From: Caldithrix sp.
GTDB taxonomy: Bacteria > Zhuqueibacterota > Zhuqueibacteria > Oceanimicrobiales > Oceanimicrobiaceae
Assembly (NCBI GenBank): GCA_004357015.1
Contig: SMXE01000199.1
Span: forward strand, 1-10,941
Length of the DNA: 10,941 nucleotides
Direction of reading: 5' to 3'
Shown here: piece by piece, positions 7,004-10,941 of the stretch
Layout of the letters: each line of letters begins with the position of its first letter
Position numbering within the stretch: position 1 is the first letter of the stretch
Notes under the pieces: model-generated
The model's database searches: none
What the model saw: only the letters and a program-made list of their open reading frames with translations
What the model was told of the DNA's origin: nothing
Made by a program: the position numbers and the translations under genes

Positions 7004-7053
7004 AAAAATACGCTCGAAAGCAGAGGCTGCGGAAAGCCGAAACCTCTTCTTTC
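7004..7053 (-). terminator. Possible weak terminator after the 347-residue lipoprotein gene
   Basis: GAAAG-C-AGAGG (7016-7026) can pair with CCTCT-T-CTTTC (7043-7053), giving a 5+5 bp stem with one mismatch. On the - strand it is followed, after seven bases, by five T residues (7004-7008). It lies 40 bases beyond the lipoprotein stop. The mismatch and the distance to the T-run make it weak, and partial read-through into the metallophosphoesterase gene is possible. Confidence 0.4.
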
Positions 7054-7092
7054 CACGGAACTAAGGAGGAAAAGGAGAAAACGTTTCTTTAG

Positions 7093-8136
7093 CTAACGCG
7101 CCAGGAATGCACTTTCCTCATGCTTAAGCAACTGCATATCGGGATAGTTCTCAAGCAATTCCTTCAGCGCCCGGCCACCGCTGTCCCCAAACACATCAAC
7201 GAGTTTGCGGTAATCACGCATTTTCACGTCTTCGCCCATTGAGAGATGAAGCTGGCCAATGAGATCATCATAATCCATGTCAGAGTCGGGATTAAACTTC
7301 AGACTCAGCTTGGTTTGGAGGTCTTCCGGATTGTAGAGATAAGCCCGGGACAGCGCCTTTTCCGCCGTGCGATTCAGATATTCCAAATCCTCCCGCATCT
7401 CATGCCACTTCGGATTACCTTCAATCAAATCCTTCATCTGCGCTACTGTTTCATCTAACGGTACTCCGGCGCGCGACTTCTTGTCGAGGTAAAGCATGTA
7501 GGTTGGCGCCAGTCCTGCGTCCAGCAGGGACGCCACTGACCGCTCTAATTCTGCACGACTCCTGACTCTCGGCTCAGATTTTTGCGGCAGCGTTTCAGTT
7601 TTGCGATTGCCGATCGCTTCTTCGTAAGAACGTCCCAGTTCTTCGGCACGGGCGTCCAGATCATGTTTTGCGGCTTCCTCCTGCCATTCCTTTTCCTTCA
7701 TCGCCATGAAATACCTGAACTCGTTTTCGGTCATCTCGGAAATCTGCTTGCCCTGAAGCTGATCATAGTGAAAATTCTCCTCTCCCGGGGCACTCACCTT
7801 TTTGGATGCGCCGGCCTCTTGCTTTCCCTTCTCCCTTTTGCTAACAATACCTCTGCGAGAGGTCTCATATTCGTCAAGTGTAAGAACCATGCCGTCGGAG
7901 AGTTTGACACCTTCAATGCGGATACGCGGAATGCTCTCGCCATACTCGTAGGCATCTTTCCAGTTCCTGGCATCAATGACGACTTGGTCGCGGTCAATTT
8001 GAAGAATCTGAGCCCTGATCTTATTGCCATCGCTCAGGATGAGTTCAACATACTCAGGTTGTTTGATATTGGAAGAGCTCGAACAACCCACCAATATCGC
8101 AAATAAAAACGATAGTAAATAGCTGATTACTCTCAT
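7093..8136 (-). CDS. Hypothetical lipoprotein, 347 residues
   Basis: The N-terminus is a classic lipoprotein signal (hydrophobic residues 4-16, lipobox LVGC, Cys18, followed by four serines), so the mature protein should be anchored in the envelope. Residues about 28-90 (YVELILSDGNKIRAQILQID, then IRIEGVKLSDGMVLTLDEY) resemble a small SH3/LSm-like beta-barrel with repeated turns of the SDG type. Residues 95-200 are highly charged and probably helical or coiled, and the C-terminal part (200-347) is helical. No catalytic motif is visible and I do not recognise a named family. AGAGGTGAG just upstream supports the ATG. The gene follows the TPR/GWxTD gene by 51 bases on the same strand and is probably co-transcribed with it. 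Confidence 0.82.
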   Translation of the reverse strand: MRVISYLLSFLFAILVGCSSSSNIKQPEYVELILSDGNKIRAQILQIDRDQVVIDARNWKDAYEYGESIPRIRIEGVKLSDGMVLTLDEYETSRRGIVSKREKGKQEAGASKKVSAPGEENFHYDQLQGKQISEMTENEFRYFMAMKEKEWQEEAAKHDLDARAEELGRSYEEAIGNRKTETLPQKSEPRVRSRAELERSVASLLDAGLAPTYMLYLDKKSRAGVPLDETVAQMKDLIEGNPKWHEMREDLEYLNRTAEKALSRAYLYNPEDLQTKLSLKFNPDSDMDYDDLIGQLHLSMGEDVKMRDYRKLVDVFGDSGGRALKELLENYPDMQLLKHEESAFLAR

Positions 8137-8187
8137 CTCTCACCTCTTTTCAAATCAATGAAATTTACAGTTTGCTGAAGTTTAACG

Positions 8188-10497
8188 TCATTCTCGTTCC
8201 AGTTTCAGAACAACCGACTTCTCCGCCGTTTGGTTGGCCACGCGGTCCGTCACTTTCAGACGCAGCTCATATTCGCCTTCGGCGAGTTTGCTTACGTCGA
8301 AACTAACTTGTTCGGCAGAGAACTCGTCTTGGCTGATTCGTTCGTCCTTTAGGGAGACACTCTTTTTGCTGCCACCACCGCCAAGAAAACCGAATACTTT
8401 CTTGATGCCGCCCTCTTTCTTTTTTATCAAAATGATCTCACTCTCAATCTCGAACGAAGTCGCGCCGGTTTCACCTCTCTTCAGATTGTAGATTTCGTAG
8501 TAAAGATGCACCGGGTCGGAAGGAGCGAAACGCCGTTCCAGGTTCGGGACAATTTCGAACTCGCCCCTGTTGAAATCGCCCACGCTTTCTCCGGTCGCCA
8601 GTTTTTTAGCGAGCAGCAGGTCGCTAAGGCTTAGAGTCCCGCCGTCATAGGCAGGCACCTCGGTTTCAAAGTTCTCTCCGCCCAAACGGGACAACGTATC
8701 CACCTTAACATAAAATGACAAATTATAGGTATCCGGGTCAAGTTCAAACTGGTATTTTTTTATCAGAAATTTGGCATCTGCGTGAAGCGGGCGCAAGATC
8801 TCGGTGTGGTACAATTTCCCCTTCTCGTTGAAATCCTGATCTATGATGGCGATGCCATATTCCACCACCACCTCTTCTGACACGTGATTTTCTGCCAGCT
8901 CATCAAGCGGAATCCCGAAATAGACCTCCAACCTGGTTTTGCCCTTGCGCCCGCGAAAAGTGGCCAAATAGTAAGGCACATCGAGCGCCTCGATATCAGA
9001 CGCCCAGGAATGGTAGTCCGTCGTCATCGCCTCGTGCACGAGGTCGCTGCTCTCTTCCGCCATTTGAATCAAGTTAGCGTTCAGCTCGATTTGAGAATTG
9101 GCATAGTAAACCCGGCTGATTGAGTGATCCCAACCCAGTCTGTCTGCCAGCAGCGACTGATTGCCAAGGGTTGGCGTGAGCCGCCAGTTGTGGCCCGTCG
9201 CAAACTCGGCGATCATGAAATGAAAGATCAGTTTCCGCCTGTCTTCGCGTTTATGATAGAGCCAAGATTCGTTTGAATTCTGCGTTTCCCCAAGCGTGAC
9301 AGCAAAATCGTCGGGCGCGCCATGCCGGATATAAATCAGCCCCTTATCGTTGAACTCGTGATTGAGATAGTAGGCATCGGGGAACCTCAGGTAGCCCGCT
9401 TTATCCGGGCTGTTGGTCCAGGCACGAACCCCGTCGTACCAGTAGTCTTTTTCAGCTTTCACAAGTCTGCGATAGTGCTCGATCAAACGGAAACGAACCG
9501 GAGACGCCGGCACCAGTTCTCTCTTACGCCAGAATTTGGCAAAGAATTCTTTCCTGGCATCCGGTGCGCTCGATGCCGCATAACGCTCTAATTCACGGTC
9601 TGTGAGAAGATACTTTAGATCTTCGAAAACGAATGCTGCATCTGCATTTGTTTGAATCGCTTCGACTGCCTGCTGGTAGTAGGCATCGGCTTTCTCTGCT
9701 TTTCCCTGCGCTACGTTCAGGCGAACGAGCGAGAGGAAAACCGGAACGCTGGACAGTTCACGCCAATTGACCAGCAGGGTTTGATAAGTGGAATCGGCCT
9801 GCGCGTATTTTTCTTTTTTGCGAAAGTATTCGCCCGTGAACAGAATTGGCCATGCACCCTGCTGCGACTTTAACCACTCGAAAGCGGTGTCCTCAGGTAC
9901 GTTAACCAGGAAAAGTCTGTAAAAACCGAAGAGGGAGGTTTGTCCATTCTCAAATTCGGGTTTAAGCTCGATTTGCTCATGTCCCCTCCGAATTGCATTA
10001 AACCACTTTTCTTCGTACCGATCCACCAGCGCACGTTGCAAAATTACGTCTTTGAACATCGGGGTGTCGGCAATGATGGCATCGAGGTATTGCTTTGCTT
10101 TACGAAAATCGTTGCTACGCAGAAACAGGGCTTTGTACTTACCGGTCTCGCGAAACGCCCGGCCCAAATTGTACCTCGCATCGAGGTCCGCAGGCTCAAT
10201 TTTCAGAATCTTCTGACACCATTTCTTGACGCCACCCCAATCCTCACGAGCAAGCTTGACATTTGCAAGGCCACGCAGCGCTTCGAGAGACTTCGGCCGC
10301 AATTTAAGCGCCTTTTTGTATTCCTTCTCCGCGTCTTTGTAAACGCCAGACGCAAAAAGGCTGTCCGCCGCATGTAATTGTGTGGTGTAGTTGTCAGCCT
10401 GAAAAGGCGTTTCTGCCGCCGCGGCCAAAGGACATGAAAATGCCAGAAGTGCCAGCAATGTCACCAGCAAGCCTGACCACCTGTGTCCATATTCCAT
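8188..10497 (-). CDS. Secreted TPR protein with divergent GWxTD-type domain
   Basis: A 769-residue exported protein. I chose ATG 10497 because AAGGA precedes it by 8 bases and a signal peptide follows at once (GLLVTLLALLAF then PLAAAAE); the frame continues back only to a TTG at 10521. TPR-like helical repeats occupy about residues 37-290, for example DSLFASGVYKDAEKEYKKAL followed by LRPKSLEALRGLANVKLA. A GWxTD-type region follows (about 315-430): EFFAKFWRKRELVPASP, then HEFNDKGLIYIRHGAPDD (380-397) and ESWLYHK. The defining GWxTDRG is replaced by HEFNDKG, so it is a divergent member. The C-terminal 200 residues look like beta-sandwich domains, ending EYELRLKVTDRV. GWxTD proteins have no settled biochemical role; TPRs suggest protein-protein contacts in the periplasm. 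It is upstream of, and probably in an operon with, the 347-residue lipoprotein. Confidence 0.85.
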   Translation of the reverse strand: MEYGHRWSGLLVTLLALLAFSCPLAAAAETPFQADNYTTQLHAADSLFASGVYKDAEKEYKKALKLRPKSLEALRGLANVKLAREDWGGVKKWCQKILKIEPADLDARYNLGRAFRETGKYKALFLRSNDFRKAKQYLDAIIADTPMFKDVILQRALVDRYEEKWFNAIRRGHEQIELKPEFENGQTSLFGFYRLFLVNVPEDTAFEWLKSQQGAWPILFTGEYFRKKEKYAQADSTYQTLLVNWRELSSVPVFLSLVRLNVAQGKAEKADAYYQQAVEAIQTNADAAFVFEDLKYLLTDRELERYAASSAPDARKEFFAKFWRKRELVPASPVRFRLIEHYRRLVKAEKDYWYDGVRAWTNSPDKAGYLRFPDAYYLNHEFNDKGLIYIRHGAPDDFAVTLGETQNSNESWLYHKREDRRKLIFHFMIAEFATGHNWRLTPTLGNQSLLADRLGWDHSISRVYYANSQIELNANLIQMAEESSDLVHEAMTTDYHSWASDIEALDVPYYLATFRGRKGKTRLEVYFGIPLDELAENHVSEEVVVEYGIAIIDQDFNEKGKLYHTEILRPLHADAKFLIKKYQFELDPDTYNLSFYVKVDTLSRLGGENFETEVPAYDGGTLSLSDLLLAKKLATGESVGDFNRGEFEIVPNLERRFAPSDPVHLYYEIYNLKRGETGATSFEIESEIILIKKKEGGIKKVFGFLGGGGSKKSVSLKDERISQDEFSAEQVSFDVSKLAEGEYELRLKVTDRVANQTAEKSVVLKLERE

Positions 10498-10584
10498 GTT
10501 CGTAGTCCTTCGCTTGATCAACAGGACGCAATTGCTTTTCTAACGGCTGCGTACTATATAACAGGCCAAATCGGACTTCATTCC

Positions 10585-10646
10585 AACAAAAAAATACAAA
10601 GGCTGCCGCCCCGGAGGAGGCACCGTAGGAGGAGTGGGGCGGCAGC
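10585..10646 (-). terminator. Strong intrinsic terminator after the FadL-like gene
   Basis: GCTGCCGCCCC (10602-10612) and GGGGCGGCAGC (10636-10646) form a perfect 11-bp GC-rich stem. On the - strand the stem is followed by a T-rich tract (TTTGTATTTTTTTG, 10585-10600). It lies 33 bases past the stop of the barrel gene, so that transcript should end here and the TPR/GWxTD gene needs its own promoter in about 10500-10590. Confidence 0.88.
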
Positions 10647-10678
10647 TCGCAAATCCTACTATTCCGAAAGCAAGATAA

Positions 10679-10941
10679 TCAAAATCTAAAGGCCAGAGAA
10701 ACCATTGCGGTATGCGTTTCGATATCTTCCACGTAATCACCGATGTCATCTGAGCCGGACAACCCGGTGTTAAACCGTTTCCAGGTGCCGTAAATGTAAG
10801 CAACGTCCAGCTTGACCTGTTTGTCGATCAGGAAACCGACGCCGGCGGAATAGAATTCCTTGTCCTCATCTTCATCCACATCCTCGAAAATCGACGGGTC
10901 TTTAAAGTAACCGGCCCGAAAACTGAGGCCGGTAAGCGGTA
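10679..10941 (-). CDS. Outer-membrane beta-barrel protein, FadL/OmpP1-like, C-terminal part (5' end outside window)
   Basis: The frame is open to the window edge, so only the last 86 or so residues are visible. They alternate hydrophobic and polar residues in the manner of beta-strands: LTGLSFRAGYF, then EFYSAGVGFLIDKQVKLDVAYIY, and finally THTAMVSLAFRF. The acidic stretch EDVDEDEDKE looks like an extracellular loop. The protein ends in phenylalanine, the usual signal for outer-membrane barrel assembly. The pattern of the last strands, with GVGF and the LDVAYIY block, fits the OmpP1/FadL/TodX transporters of hydrophobic compounds, but so little is visible that another barrel family is possible. 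A GTG at 10879 is internal and not the start. Confidence 0.68.
   Translation of the reverse strand, partial: PLTGLSFRAGYFKDPSIFEDVDEDEDKEFYSAGVGFLIDKQVKLDVAYIYGTWKRFNTGLSGSDDIGDYVEDIETHTAMVSLAFRF

Noticed and set aside
10553..10558. Possible -10 box (TATAGT on the - strand) for the TPR/GWxTD gene
   Set aside because: The -10 is a five-of-six match, but no acceptable -35 lies 16-18 bases upstream, so I do not call a promoter.

Overview
The window looks like chromosomal DNA of a Gram-negative (diderm) bacterium. It encodes an Omp85-type outer-membrane barrel, the end of a second outer-membrane barrel, two lipobox lipoproteins, and a TPR protein with a divergent GWxTD-type domain. GWxTD proteins are typical of Acidobacteriota, FCB-group phyla and related uncultured lineages, but the phylum cannot be fixed from this sequence. 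TGA is an ordinary stop for several genes here, so the standard code is in use. No rRNA, tRNA, CRISPR array, insertion sequence or phage gene was seen.

Layout: the left half (1-5756) is on the + strand and the right half (5964-10941) on the - strand, so the two blocks converge on a hairpin at about 5895-5936. The + block starts with a membrane-transport operon: the end of an OPT-family oligopeptide transporter, a 65-residue DUF3311-like membrane protein, and a sodium:solute symporter whose GTG start overlaps the preceding stop. After a 239-base gap comes a second pair, an Omp85/BamA-like barrel followed immediately by a large lipoprotein of unknown function. That lipoprotein carries a residue pattern resembling the atypical (HipA/PI3K/CotH-like) kinase fold.

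The - block, read from the right edge, holds the end of a FadL/OmpP1-like barrel with a strong terminator, then a TPR/GWxTD secreted protein and a 347-residue lipoprotein (probably co-transcribed). Last is an exported 5'-nucleotidase-like metallophosphoesterase.

The main discovery is in that last gene. It appears split by an in-frame TGA at 6753-6755, and a gene caller would report only the 211-residue C-terminal part. Reading through the TGA gives one 308-residue protein with a good Shine-Dalgarno, a signal peptide and the family motif C-G-x-K-x-N-Q-x-G-G-L-A-R-R, in which the TGA takes the place of the second, normally cysteine, residue of the CGC motif. A perfect 7-bp hairpin with a G-starting apical loop lies 28 nt after the TGA, as expected for a bacterial SECIS element. 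The best reading is a selenocysteine-containing member of a metallophosphoesterase family usually known in its cysteine form. The sel machinery is not in the window, so a nonsense mutation is not formally excluded.
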